Source of the DNA: Meconema thalassinum
Lineage: Eukaryota > Arthropoda > Insecta > Orthoptera > Tettigoniidae
NCBI GenBank assembly: GCA_946902985.2
Contig: OX336389.2
Span: 787,586,979 to 787,650,978 of the forward strand
DNA: 64,000 bases
Direction of reading: 5' to 3'
Below are positions 32,343 through 43,689 of this stretch, piece by piece. The notes beneath the pieces were generated by a model, which searched no databases, was not told the DNA's origin, and saw only the letters and a program-made list of their open reading frames with translations. Made by a program: the position numbers and the translations under genes. Position 1 is the stretch's first letter. Every line of letters begins with the position of its first letter.

Positions 32343-35300
32343 TTAAACTGCAATATTATTTTGGCGCTCCCATGGTTCGCTTCTACGATACTTTTTTAAG
32401 TTGGCTGCATTGTAGACCGACATTGTTCCTGTGCTTAACTCTTTCACACTGTATGCATTATTTCCAAGGTTTCTTACAATAGAATAGGGTCCTATGAACT
32501 TTTCGCAGAATTTGCTGAAGATCTTCTTCTCTGGATCCGATGTAGCGGGTCGATTCACCAAAACGGGCTGGTTGATTTCTAGATCACTGTGAAACCTCTT
32601 ATTTCTCACTCGCCGTAATCTGCGGTCTGCTTGTTTTCTCATGTAGGTTCTCGTTCTCTCAATTCGCAGGTCAGGTGCTATCATGGGATCTTGTGGGCAG
32701 TTAATGATGCTTTTCCACGTTCTCACTGGATACTCGTTTTTGTGTAAGACCATAGGGATCTGTCCTGTTGACTCGTGCCTGGTAGAATTCATGCATGTCT
32801 CTACATCCTTAATTTTATCCACCCATTTATGTTGTTCTTTGGGAATGAAGATTCTCAAGTATGATGTTACACATTTTATTGCTCTCTCACTTGGATTAGC
32901 TTGGGCATGTCGGATACTGCTTAAAACGTGTTTTATACCCATGTCCTCCATACCTTTCTTGAATTCGGTGCTTGTAAAATAACTGCCATGGTCTGACAAT
33001 ATAAATTCTGGTTTTCCAAGGATTGGAATAACTCTATTTCGAATACGACTGAGTACTTGTTTCGATGTAGTTTTCTGAATGGGGCATAATACGACAAACT
33101 TAGAAAATACATCAATGCACACTAGCAAGTGCCGGCAACCTCGCCTTCCCTTCGGAATTGGACCGAAACAGTCCAGGGCCAGTAGCTCGCATGGTTTCTG
33201 AGGTAGCAATGGTCTAGGATACTGCCTCATTAAATAGTCATTGGGCTTTGTCCTCTGACAAGGATCACAAGTCGTTATGACGTCACATATAGTTGTTCTC
33301 ATACGTGGCCATGTAAATGTCTCTCCTATTGTCGCTTTGCACTTATCTACTCCGACGTGTCCGTAACTTTCGTGAGTATGCCATGTCAATCCTCGCTGTA
33401 AGGATGCAGGTACTAATATGCGTAACTTGGTGTGGTCATTATCTACCCATTTGTGCAGCAAATTGTTGACATAAACATATCTTCCTTCTTTGGCTTGCGC
33501 TTCTCGAAATGCAGGTGTTCCTGTAGGTAGCTGCTTTCTGAAGTATTGAATTAATAGCATCATCCATGGTTCCGCTTCTTGTTCTCGCTGTATCTCACGT
33601 AACTCCTCCAAGAATTCCCGGTCCTTCGGTGTTAGCTCCAAGTGTTGTACCATCGCTGTTTCTTCACTATCAGGCTCTGGGTTCCTGCTGAGTGCATCCG
33701 GAATCACGTTCATCTTCCCTGGACAATGTTCAATCTCAATGCTTAACTGCTGAATATATATAGACCAACGTGTCACACGTTCGCTTGCCATCGATGTCTT
33801 AGACAAGAATGTTAGTGCCTTGTGATCAGTCCTGACAACAATGGGGTATCCATAAATTATTCTTTTCCATTGTTGGAGCGCATGAAGTATGGCCAACAAC
33901 TCTAGTTCCGTTACAGTATAATTGCGCTCGGGCTTACGCAATTTTCGGCTGACAAATGCCAAATATGTTTTATGTTGCAGGTTAGCTGGATCTTCTTGGT
34001 AGAGCATAGCACCTATACCAATTAGTGAAGCATCCGCTTGGATTATAAATTTGTGCTTGAAATCTTGATATCCTAACTTAATGCAGTTTTCCAATAGCTG
34101 TTTTGTTGCTTGGAACGCCTTCTCACTCTCCGCATTCCACAACCATTTATTATTCTTTTTTAGCATTTCCTGCATTGGAGCTACAGTCTCCGTGTAACCT
34201 GGACAGTTTTCCTTAAAGAATCCCGTTACGCCTAAGAAAGCCCGAATGTGCTTGACTCTCGTTGGTGTAGGGATATTCTTTATCGCTTCGATCTTAGCTG
34301 GATTTGGCTTCACTCCCTCCTTGTCAATGATGTGACCCAAATATAAGATCTCGCTCTTGAAGAAATGCGATTTCTTCAGGTTTACTTTGAAATTTGATGC
34401 ATTAAGGTTGCCTAATACTTTATCTAAATTTTCCATGTGAGTTTCAATGTTGTCGGATGCCAGCAAAATTTCATCAATGTAGCGTACCGTCATCTCCTTA
34501 ACTTCCTCGGTTAGATTCCGGTCCAGGGCTCGGATTAAAGCACAGCCCGCTGTTTTGACTCCAAAGGGCATTCGGACGAAGCAAAACGTTTGGTTATCGA
34601 ATAAGAAGCCAGTTAGAAGCTGTGACTTCTCATCCAATTCAATATGGTGGAAACTGGACGTCAAGTCAACTGATGAATAAATGCTTTTGTTTTTAAAGCC
34701 TTTTAGTACGTCTCTGATAATTGGCGCTCTGTCATACTCAGGAAAATTGAGTCTCATGTAGAGATTTCTGGCATCTAAACAAAGTCTAATAGATCCATTT
34801 GGTTTTGTGACTGCCAAAATCGCATTTAGATAAGGTGTAGGTGTCTTCCTTATCACTTCAGCTTGTAACATCTCATCTATAATGACCTTGACTTGACAAC
34901 TATATTTTTCCGGAATTGGGTACAACCTACTTTTGAAAGGTGACCAATCCTCGACTTGCATTGAATATTTGAAATTTAATATTTTCCCAGGTACTGTATC
35001 AAATACTGTTTTGTGCTTCCTTAAAATCTCTTCCAATTGTTTTCTGTGTTCACCCCCAAGTTGAATGTCATTGAGCCGCTCCTGTAGTAACTCTTCAAAT
35101 TGTGCCTCACTGTCATCTCCTTCTGTTAATAAAGACCATATCTCCTGGGATTCACTCTCCTCATCTAGTTCCACAACAGCTCCTTCTACGATGTTATCTT
35201 CTGCCTTTCGTATCTCCTCTTCCGTCTCTTCCGATATTGCTTCCAATGCCCAAGAATTTACATCTCTTCCGGTAGTGATTTCATCCATATGCAATCCCAC

Positions 35301-35813
35301 GTTCTTCAGCTGATCATACTCTCTAAAACTGACTGTATTCTTGTGCAAATCTATCACTGCTTGATAGTCACAAATGAAATTTGCACCAAGAATTATATTG
35401 AAATTCATCTTTGCCATGATAATGAATGTTTGCCCAAAAGTGTGTTCCAATATGTTCAGCTCTAAGTATGCCTGACGTTTACAAGTGACTGTGCGTTCAG
35501 GAATAACACCCGTCACTTTGAGTTGTGGTACGGGAATTACAGGAATATTCTGACTCCGTCCCAACTCTCGAACCAAGGCCTCCGATACCAGACTGATCTG
35601 CGACCCCGTATCCAATAAACATCTTATATTATTTCCACCAATCCTTGCGTAAATAATGGGCAACTGCCTAATTTCATCGTTCCGTGGTTTCACCGTCTCC
35701 TCCAGGCAGTCTTCTGGCAAAGCAATCCATTCTTGTATGTTCGCTACTATCCATCCATCTTCAACTTCCGACTGTTGCGTTTGTAGACTGTCTTCTTTAT
35801 CCAAATTTAGCAT
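32343..35813 (-). CDS. pol: Pol polyprotein (protease, RT, RNase H, integrase), 1,156 codons
   Basis: Uninterrupted frame. It has protease with CLLDTGSQISLVS (residues about 66-78), reverse transcriptase from about residue 270 to 500 with KPNGSIRLCLDARN and FVRMPFGVKTAG, and RNase H with IIQADASLIGIGAM and RTDHKAL. The integrase has an HHCC-like zinc part (GHVGVDKCKATI...CDPCQRTK), then LDCFGP, SDHGSYF and PSERAIK as the DDE triad. The reverse transcriptase metal box reads YIDE (codons at about 34481-34470) instead of the usual YxDD, so the second Asp is a Glu at about residue 448. The start overlaps the gag stop (ATGCTAA). The frame is intact and looks young; whether the YIDE enzyme works is unknown. 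Confidence 0.9.
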   Translation of the reverse strand: MLNLDKEDSLQTQQSEVEDGWIVANIQEWIALPEDCLEETVKPRNDEIRQLPIIYARIGGNNIRCLLDTGSQISLVSEALVRELGRSQNIPVIPVPQLKVTGVIPERTVTCKRQAYLELNILEHTFGQTFIIMAKMNFNIILGANFICDYQAVIDLHKNTVSFREYDQLKNVGLHMDEITTGRDVNSWALEAISEETEEEIRKAEDNIVEGAVVELDEESESQEIWSLLTEGDDSEAQFEELLQERLNDIQLGGEHRKQLEEILRKHKTVFDTVPGKILNFKYSMQVEDWSPFKSRLYPIPEKYSCQVKVIIDEMLQAEVIRKTPTPYLNAILAVTKPNGSIRLCLDARNLYMRLNFPEYDRAPIIRDVLKGFKNKSIYSSVDLTSSFHHIELDEKSQLLTGFLFDNQTFCFVRMPFGVKTAGCALIRALDRNLTEEVKEMTVRYIDEILLASDNIETHMENLDKVLGNLNASNFKVNLKKSHFFKSEILYLGHIIDKEGVKPNPAKIEAIKNIPTPTRVKHIRAFLGVTGFFKENCPGYTETVAPMQEMLKKNNKWLWNAESEKAFQATKQLLENCIKLGYQDFKHKFIIQADASLIGIGAMLYQEDPANLQHKTYLAFVSRKLRKPERNYTVTELELLAILHALQQWKRIIYGYPIVVRTDHKALTFLSKTSMASERVTRWSIYIQQLSIEIEHCPGKMNVIPDALSRNPEPDSEETAMVQHLELTPKDREFLEELREIQREQEAEPWMMLLIQYFRKQLPTGTPAFREAQAKEGRYVYVNNLLHKWVDNDHTKLRILVPASLQRGLTWHTHESYGHVGVDKCKATIGETFTWPRMRTTICDVITTCDPCQRTKPNDYLMRQYPRPLLPQKPCELLALDCFGPIPKGRRGCRHLLVCIDVFSKFVVLCPIQKTTSKQVLSRIRNRVIPILGKPEFILSDHGSYFTSTEFKKGMEDMGIKHVLSSIRHAQANPSERAIKCVTSYLRIFIPKEQHKWVDKIKDVETCMNSTRHESTGQIPMVLHKNEYPVRTWKSIINCPQDPMIAPDLRIERTRTYMRKQADRRLRRVRNKRFHSDLEINQPVLVNRPATSDPEKKIFSKFCEKFIGPYSIVRNLGNNAYSVKELSTGTMSVYNAANLKKYRRSEPWERQNNIAV

Positions 35814-38271
35814 TTTTTAGCTCCATTGCGACTCCCATCATCCTTTTGTCGCCCATGCCCTTGATATTCCTCTTGTCTCAGTAGACTTCCAGCTTCCTCA
35901 GTATGTGTGTCTGGATTCTTCATGTTCCCAATGGCTTTTTCCCATCTTCCTAGCTCTCCACCTTGACTAGCGTGTAATTCCTCTAGGTAATTTTGTGATT
36001 GAGCGTGCCTATCATCCCAGTCATTTCGATAATTACGTGGCTCTCCTTGATTTTGATCTCTCCTTCCTTTCCATCTTTGATTAGCATTGTAATCACAGTA
36101 TCTTCCATAAGGCCTGTCATTTCTTCGATTATCACGCCATTGCTGATACCCTCTATGTGATATCTATTGTTGCCTTGATATGGCCTATTGTTATAGTTAT
36201 TCTCGTTACGCTGGTATGGTCTGTTTTCTCCTTCTTCCTGGTTTCGCCTAGGTGTGGAGGTGCTTGTATTAGTACCCTGCGTTTTAGTGTTTCCCTGTTT
36301 TGGTTTTATGACCTCTGTCGTATTGACTAACTCCAGTTGTCTTCCTCCTCTATAATGATTTTGAGATGTAGTCTCACCTGTCTAGCGTAATATCTGCTCT
36401 GCATGTAAGGCCGTACTAACGTTCGCTGCGACTAGTACTTGCTGCACGTTGACTGGTAATTGCCGCGCTATAGTCATCACCAGATCCGCTTCATTTAAAG
36501 GGTAATCAAGGTCGCGAAATTTTAGCATTTGCATGTTAAAGAAATCTGAGTATTTCGTTTGCTGGGTAGTTTGGTATTTTCTAGAGTAAAGCTCCATCCT
36601 TAGACTCTGTTGTAATGCTGGCGACCAGTACTTACGCAGAAACGCTAATTTGAAATCTGACATAGTTCCAAATGTATATTTGAAGCTTAAAAACCATGTA
36701 AGGACATTTCCTGATAAAAATCTCTCCATCATCCTCAATCTACGTGCTTCAGGTACCCCAGTGTCATTGTAATGATCTTCAATTTCTTTAATAAAAGCTT
36801 TAGGTGTCACCCCTGAATTCTCCGTGTATTTCTGCGGTTTATAATCGTTCGAGCGAATTACTTGGATAAGTTGTGTGGGCTGATGACCGTCTTGTGGCGT
36901 GGAACTCCTTTCGATATTCTTGCGAAACCCTTCCGTGTTTGTTGTTAATGGGCTCTCTGTCTGAGCTTGACTCCCTGGTGTTCTAGTACCCTCCGGGCTA
37001 TTTGAGTCGTCCTGCCTGTCTCTCATTGTTCCTGTTTTAAATATCGAGGATTTTTCTAACGACCTCAGTTCGGCTTTATTGATCCTGTCTGTTTGTTCTT
37101 TAAGTTTACTCTTAATTTCTTGCTCTAATGCTTGAATACGAGTATGATTTTCGCCTACTGTCTTAAGGATGTTTGATCTTTCCTCTTTATAATCGATATT
37201 CATTTTTCGCCAATCTTTCCTTATTTGCTCCTTAATCGTGCTTACTTTCTCCTCAATCTGGCTTTTAGTCTCATCCTGATTGCTTTCTATCTGGCTCAGC
37301 CTTTCGTCGATGGTATGTTTTAATTGATTCTGATCCGCTTCTAGGCTTTTCCATTGCTCCGCTGATTTTATTTCGAGACGGTCCATATCTTTAATTATGC
37401 CGGATATATTTTCATCTACCGCTGATAATTGTTGTTGAATGACTTTGCCGCTCTTTTCCATTTCCTTAAATCGTCCTTCTAACTTATCCTGAGCTATCTT
37501 GACCTCGCTTGTATTCATAGTGCACGCTAGTTCAATTTGCTCTAATTTAGCTAACACCGTTTCATCCAGAATGCTAAGTTTTTGATCAAAAATACTTTCC
37601 ATTTTCTTAATCTGGTCTAATTGTTTTTCATTATTTTTACTAACATCTAGGGCCAGCAATACCATCTGTTGATTAGTGTGATCCTTCATCTCTGCGGTTA
37701 ACGAAGCTAATTGGTTCGTGTTTTTAACATTCTGCACCTCTAACTGCAAATTGATAGTGTCATTGATTTCATTTTTTAGTAATCTAGCTTGTTCCGCCTG
37801 ATATTAATTTTGTTCAATCCTACTGTTATTTAATTGTGTCCGCAATGATTCACTTTGTTCGGATAATTTGTTTATAGACTCACTTTGTTCTAACAAAGTA
37901 TTGTTTATTGCTTTACTTTGTTCGGATAGTTTAGTTTTTAGTGATTCACTCTGTTCAGACAATTTGTTTATAGACTCACTTTGTTCTAACATACTGTTGT
38001 TTATTTGTTCAGATAATTTCGCGTTTAACGCTTCGCTTTGTTCTAACAAACTATTGTTTATTTGTTCGGATAATTTCGTGTTTAGCGATTCACTTTGTTC
38101 TGATAGTTTAGTGTTTAATGATTCATTTTGTTCTGATAGTTTGGTGTTTATTTGTTCAGATAATTTTGTGTTTAGTGATTCACTTTGTTCTGATAGTTAA
38201 GTGTCCAACAATTCCTGCGTTCTCCTAGCCGCACTCTCAATGATTTCTTGAATCTGTTCCACCGTCGCCAT
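35807..38271 (-). pseudogene. gag: gag of the nested Gypsy element, with stops and a frameshift
   Basis: ATG at 38271 (MATVEQIQEIIES). The N-terminus is an array of LSEQSES/LLEQSES units (38200-37810). A stop near 38200 and another at 37804 interrupt it. A long coiled coil follows, then a capsid-like part with FIKEIEDHYND and NVLTWFLSFKYTF (about 36800-36680) up to a stop at 36380. The C-terminal part is basic and rich in Arg, Asn and Tyr with no CCHC zinc knuckle, and carries a frameshift near 36160. The family normally makes the particle shell. The stops may be recent, since pol is open. Confidence 0.75.
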
Positions 38272-38947
38272 GTTATACACTTTATATGAGACATTAGGGA
38301 AATGGCATAAAGCAATGCCCCTCGACACACACATACAATCCAATGCAAATTTAATTTCTTTACCCTACTCAGTTCATTTATTTTTACATTTAATCCCACT
38401 AGTCGATTGCATCTCTGAGTAGTTCTAATTTTACTCAATTTAATTTAAACCCAAACACATATTTAGTCATTAAATTGTTATCCTGATCTGATATTAACAC
38501 TGACTAATTAACAAAGTATTAATTGTCATTTAAGGCTACCAGCCTCCTAACATTTTCATGAGTTTGACTTTCTAAACAAATCTAGTTTTAACTTTAATCA
38601 TTGGGCGCCCGGTATCACGTATATTAATTTATTTTAATTCAATAGACAAAAACGTGAACCGTATTTTACATTGCAAACTCCTGATTTTAATTTATATTTC
38701 ACACATTTGGCGGTATCCTCTTCGCCTCAATTACTTTTAATAAAATATCACTTTCCGGTGATTAAAATACTGTCATATCTGCCTCCACTTGTGGCCTGTC
38801 AGTTTTACTCAAATACGCCAACTAAATGTGTTCCAGCAGCGAACCAGCAACAAAATTACACCTTCATTGTTGCGTCAGTTTGAAAACCCAACTACGCTTA
38901 CATTGACATGTGCAATTTCTTTGCCGTTAGACCACAGTGAACCGCCT
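38272..38947 (-). other. Leader between primer site and gag of the nested element
   Basis: AT-rich, no gene signature. The frames at 38172-38438 (minus) and 38671-39043 (plus) have no recognisable family. Confidence 0.5.
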
Positions 38948-38964
38948 CACGCTTGGCCGCGCCA
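38948..38964 (-). promoter_or_regulatory. Candidate primer-binding site of the nested element
   Basis: On the minus strand TGGCGCGGCCAAGCG begins 12 bp after the 5' LTR end. The offset is longer than the usual 0-8 bp, so this is a modest call. Confidence 0.4.
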
Positions 38965-38976
38965 GTTTACATCCTA

Positions 38977-41709
38977 TGAACCCTTCAGAATAGCAGTGTT
39001 TATATGCAAGAATCTTGATCAAGGGGTCGCGCTCAGTTCCTAGTGTGATGTTTACGTTCGCCAAACAACATGCTCTACTGAGGTAAGGGTCATAGGATTA
39101 AAACTATAATTAAGAAAGAAAGGTGTCAAGACGTATAATAATAACATGATTTAATGACTAATAGTGCATAAAAATAATATAAACAACAATAAAAAAATCC
39201 TCCCTGACTTTTCCCATGACAGGGATATCTATCAATGCTGAGGAGTCAGACGGATCTCCCCCATATAAAAATGTGGATCCTAGTTCCACTAACTTGCATT
39301 TGGATTTTATGTACGCGTAATGACTAACTACGAGGAATGAGTACTTTGGATGACTGTTCGTTTACAGCGGGTTAACAGCCACGATGCTTACGAACAATCA
39401 TCTCGTAAATCAACGTTTACGGATATGGAACGTGACACTAATAAAAACCCTTAAAAATTTAATGCTGACACACACACTAAAAATCTACTATTTACAGAAA
39501 TCTCCCTCGAGACCCTCCATTAGCGCGATGACGCACTTGACAAAATGAGCTGCCAACTCCGGCCAATTGCTCAATACACAAACAAGGAAAAGACAGCATC
39601 GCACGTGACTTCACGGGTCACTGAAATGGAATATATATACATGGACTAAAACCAACAACAACAACAACAACAAAAGCCTGACCGGCTGAGATTACTTTTT
39701 ATGAACAAAACTGCATGTTAAGCTAACGCTTCGCAGATTATCGTGATTCGTAGGCAACTCCCATTTATTTAAACAATTTTTACCATTGATCAGTTCTTAT
39801 TCTGTATTTTAAGTAATTACGGAGCCAAACAAGCACTTCCCACTAATGACCTCGCTTGCAACCTTCAGTCCGTCTTGTGAAACAGCTCCCCCTTCCTCAA
39901 TACTTGTCATTGTCCCAACTCCAGTGTGTAAAAATAACTGACCAGCTGTGCCGTTATCTCAAAGAATCAACAGCAACAAATCTCAACCACCTAAACATAT
40001 GGTCAGACATTAATCAAAATAGCCACATATGTCCTCGCAAGGTAACAATATGGACCTGGCACCAAGCTGACAGAAATCAGTCTACGCTGAAATTCCCGCT
40101 TGTAATGACCACAAAATACACACACTCACACTGCTGGGAATGACATCACGTTTTTCACACAGGTCGGCTGAATAGATGCTCACAAACTATTAAAAAATAT
40201 TAAAAGCTACGATAGAGCTGACTGCTCTTCGTCACAAATCACATTGCTCCAAAGGCAATAATCTCACTGAATCTGATCAATAATAAACCTTAAAAAAGAT
40301 TAATTACCCACCAAAATATTGTATAATTATATTAATTCAGTCCTACTTCTGAAACACAACATATCTCCGAGAGACGTTTTAACCGCATTGCGTAACATAT
40401 GCAAACACGGTCGTCCACATAGCTACGTTAGTTAAAACAACAAACAAACAAGAACCTTCTACTAATAACATTTATGCGAGCTGTTTCCATGCAAAAGGTG
40501 TGTCAGACCAAAACTAAATATACTACGTTAATCACACAAGCAAAATATTTACAAAAATATGTCCCATATACCATAAGTTAATTTATCAGATAATAAGAAT
40601 ATTATTTTGTACTCATCCACGGCCAGTCACCCGTCAAAGGACATCTGCTGCCATCTCCCAACTGAATGCTTCTTAGCTCATCTCAGCCATCTGGACGGAG
40701 TGTTGGTAGTTCCAAACTTCTTCCAGGATAAGCGATGTCATCTCTCGTGCTGATTCAAAAAGTTAGATTATTATACACTCGATATCTGACTACTAAATTC
40801 GCCGTTTCAGGTACTACTTTCCCCGGAACAGTCTGTTGGCGAATTTTCGATGCTACTGTCCCTACAAAATATAGTACTGTGACTATCTATCACTGAATTT
40901 AACACATTTATTAATAATTTCTGTGTCCACATGACACGCAAAAGTATAAGTGTCTACGTCCTTAGACGCGCAAAAATGTAAAGTAACCTGTGTCCTCGAC
41001 ACACAAAATGTAATGATAAACTTGTGTCTTCGACACACCAAATATAATAAGCAATGTCTTGGCACTTCACGCCACTTATAAATGAACCGGCCCTAGGTAT
41101 TGATAGAGGGGGAAATTATATAAAAATTTCTCAAAATAATATTGGTACAGGAATGAAATAAATATCACTGAACTCGTAAAATTGCGCAGGTCAAGAATAT
41201 GCCCATTAATCCTAGAATCGATCGTAGAGATGTTGTCTAGCCGATCTCCCGCGTTAATGCTAGCCATCGCGTGCCCAAGCTAGACTTGCCGCGCTGGTAA
41301 GCATTCATCTCCCATTGGGTCCACATTTTCAATAACTTGGCGGTTTTTATTAGACCTTGGCCTCGTAGGAGTGTCTAGTATTTTCATCAGCCACTCACGT
41401 TACTGCATCATATTTTTTCTAGGCGCGAATATTACAATGAACATACCAGTAGCGTGTCTCACTGCGCGTCCCATCTATTTTGAGGTAGCCACCACCTGTC
41501 CTTCTGAAACATTGCTAGGGTCTATCTTTTCACAATCCTAAGTATTTACCCTTTTGTCAAACTGCTGCAGGTATGTCCCCATTGTCTCCAGCAAATGCTT
41601 GAAATTTCCTCATCTCCGTCTGGCGAATTTTCATGACGCTGGTGGAAATATTTATTAATTGAAGAAATAAAACATCGAATCATTTATCCATCAGAGGGTA
41701 AAGGGTTCA
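38977..41709 (-). repeat. 5' LTR of the nested Gypsy element, 2.73 kb
   Basis: Pair of 29297-32027. Differences are single bases and tiny indels. It would hold the promoter of the element, but I cannot place a TATA box or start site with confidence. Confidence 0.92.
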
Positions 41710-42342
41710 GAAGATAAACCTAGAAAATTTAGTAACCTTGATAGTTTCACACCAATTGAGTATGTAAGAAACCTCAATGATTTCTTAATAGAAGCTCATA
41801 TTCCTCGTGAGAAGGAGATGCAGATAGTAGAGCGTTATTTATTAGATGGGCCTCTTGAATGGTTCATTGCTTTCAGGTACACATTTGTGGACTTTGAAGA
41901 GTTCGCAGAAGCCCTGATAAAGCGTTTTTGGTCTATCGAGGCACAGAACAGTTAACGTGCAGAAGTATACTCCAGAAAATACTCGGGTACTTTACCCACA
42001 CGTTACGCCGACTTCTTCACAAATCAACTCGCCCGTCTCAGATTTCTTCAGCCCCCTCTGTCAACGGCACAGCTGATAGATGCGATAGCTAGGATGCTTC
42101 CAGTAGAGGTCAGACGTCTTATTATTTCGTCAGGGATAAGTGATTTAGCTAGCATGGATGAGCTACGTAGAAAATTTGATTACACGAGCCCAATGCCGAA
42201 TGTAGTGTCCAGAAATCACAGGCAAGAATACAAGGACATAAGCACTGTATATCTTGACCAGACGCAGCAAACTGAAAGTCCGAAAGTACTATAGAGAGGA
42301 AATATAGGTCCAGAACGTAATACCTATTTTCGAGATAGGAGC
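41710..42342 (+). pseudogene. gag of the outer retrotransposon, capsid-like part
   Basis: Coding resumes after the GAAG duplication. One frame has NLNDFLIEAHIPREKEMQ and GPLEWFIAFRYTF (41790-41890), then a stop near 41955, then RYADFFTNQLARLRF and SMDELRRKFDY to the stop at about 42292. The GPLEWFIAFRYTF and ADFF segments are the counterparts of NVLTWFLSFKYTF and SDFF in the nested element's gag, so the two elements are related. No pol follows; the sequence jumps to the last 97 bp of the LTR, so pol and most of the 3' LTR are deleted. Confidence 0.7.
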
Positions 42343-42439
42343 AATTTCTGATGGATATTTAGCCGGAGCCCTCTTAGAAATAAGCAATCCAGCGTTGCTA
42401 TGGATTCCCAACAGGCATCTTTCCGAATTTACGGGTACA
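42343..42439 (+). repeat. 97-bp remnant of the 3' LTR
   Basis: Matches 27040-27136. It ends CGGGTACA followed by G and then the polymerase sequence GTCTTGTGACTG. The ATAC duplication expected here, as in the left arm, is missing. Confidence 0.8.
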
Positions 42440-42440
42440 G

Positions 42441-43158
42441 GTCTTGTGACTGACAGCAAAAAGGCTGAAGAGCTAATAGCTAAACCAACATCCATTGACA
42501 GAACAATTCATGGTCCTAATCTAGCTGCTTTCCACATGGCTAAACGTAACATTGTATTCAATAAGCCTATATATATTGGAATGTATATACTGGATATTTC
42601 AAAACTCTAATGTATTCCCATCACTATGATGTCCTGCTACCCTATCTTAAACTCAAGTATATGGACCCCGACTCGTTCATTTATTTGGTTAACACCCAAG
42701 ATGTATATCAAGACAAGTTGGATTTCCTAGAACACCAGGACACATCTGATTATCCTACTATTCACATATGTTACCCTACATCAAACAAGAAAACGTTGGG
42801 GAAATTTAAAGAAGAGGCTTGTGTGCAAATTATTAAAGCATTTGTTGGACTTAGAGCTAAAATGTACGCTTTAGACATAAATGGTAAAGAAATTAATAAG
42901 ATTAAAGTTATTAGCAAACGCGTTGTCAAAAATTGTATAAGCTTTCAATATTATAAGGATTGTATCATGAAAAACGAGGTAAAAAGAATACCAATGAACA
43001 TTTACGCTTCTAAACAACATAACATATCATCTATAAGACTAAACAAAATTGCTTTGTGTCCTGGTGATGATAAAAGAGTAATTGATTCGAATGGTATAGC
43101 TACACATGCCTATGGTCATTACCTCAATCATTGACCATGCTTAAAGATTTAAGTTATG
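42441..43158 (+). pseudogene. Protein-primed DNA polymerase B, C-terminal part, right copy
   Basis: Homologous to 10845-10124. It starts LVTDSKKAEELIAKPT. A stop at about 42608 sits before MYSHHYDVLL. The polymerase C motif reads YMDPDSF (near 42660), with Pro in place of the Thr of the left copy but both Asp residues kept. A one-base insertion near 43122 ends the frame early at 43134; the left copy reads on to an equivalent stop near 43158. Confidence 0.8.
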
Positions 43159-43689
43159 AATGTGGAAATGCTTTACCTGCATGTAGCATATACATAAACC
43201 AAACATTAAAAAAAAACACCAATCAAGCAACAAAAAAAGAAAAAAGAAAAAAAAGGTATACATACTCAAAATTAAGAAAACAACAACAAATTAAACCAAC
43301 TGTACAATTTATAACAAAAAAAATATTTAAAAAAATGTATTATGTGTAAATATTGTACATGTATTTAAAAAAAAATATTGATATGAAACTGCTTGTACAT
43401 TTTTAATTACTACCCACCTCTCCCCACTCCTAATGCAAAATGAACTTTGTACATGGAATAAATGAAAAACATGAAAAACACAAATAGGAAAATCCATGTT
43501 CCCATATTGACAAACTTGAAAATCATTAAACTGAAATTTTAAAAACTGTAAATGTGAAAATGTAATATTGACAAATTTGCATACAACAAATTGGAAAATC
43601 CATGTTTCTATACCATTAAATTCGAAAACTTTAAACTGACTTTTTAAAACTGTAAATAAGAAATTGCGAAATTAATAAATGTGTAAACA
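43159..43689. other. Non-coding subterminal DNA, right arm
   Basis: Mirror of 9561-10123. It includes an A-rich stretch at 43205-43380. The 72-codon frame at 43131-43349 is Lys-rich low complexity and not a believable gene. Confidence 0.6.

Larger units (their letters stand above)
29297..41709 (-). mobile_element. Gypsy-type LTR retrotransposon nested in the gag at 27706-42342
   Basis: Two direct LTRs (29297-32027 and 38977-41709) start TGAACCCTT and end AAAGGGTTCA. GAAG lies on both outer sides (29293-29296, 41710-41713). The order on the minus strand is 5' LTR, leader, gag, pol (protease, reverse transcriptase, RNase H, integrase), 3' LTR; protease-first with integrase last is the Gypsy order. 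Very few differences separate the LTRs, so insertion is recent compared with everything around it. Its gag resembles that of the element it interrupts. Confidence 0.9.

Noticed and set aside
43131..43349. 72-codon Lys-rich frame after the right polymerase
   Set aside because: It is A-rich low complexity; the mirrored left arm has no equivalent open frame.
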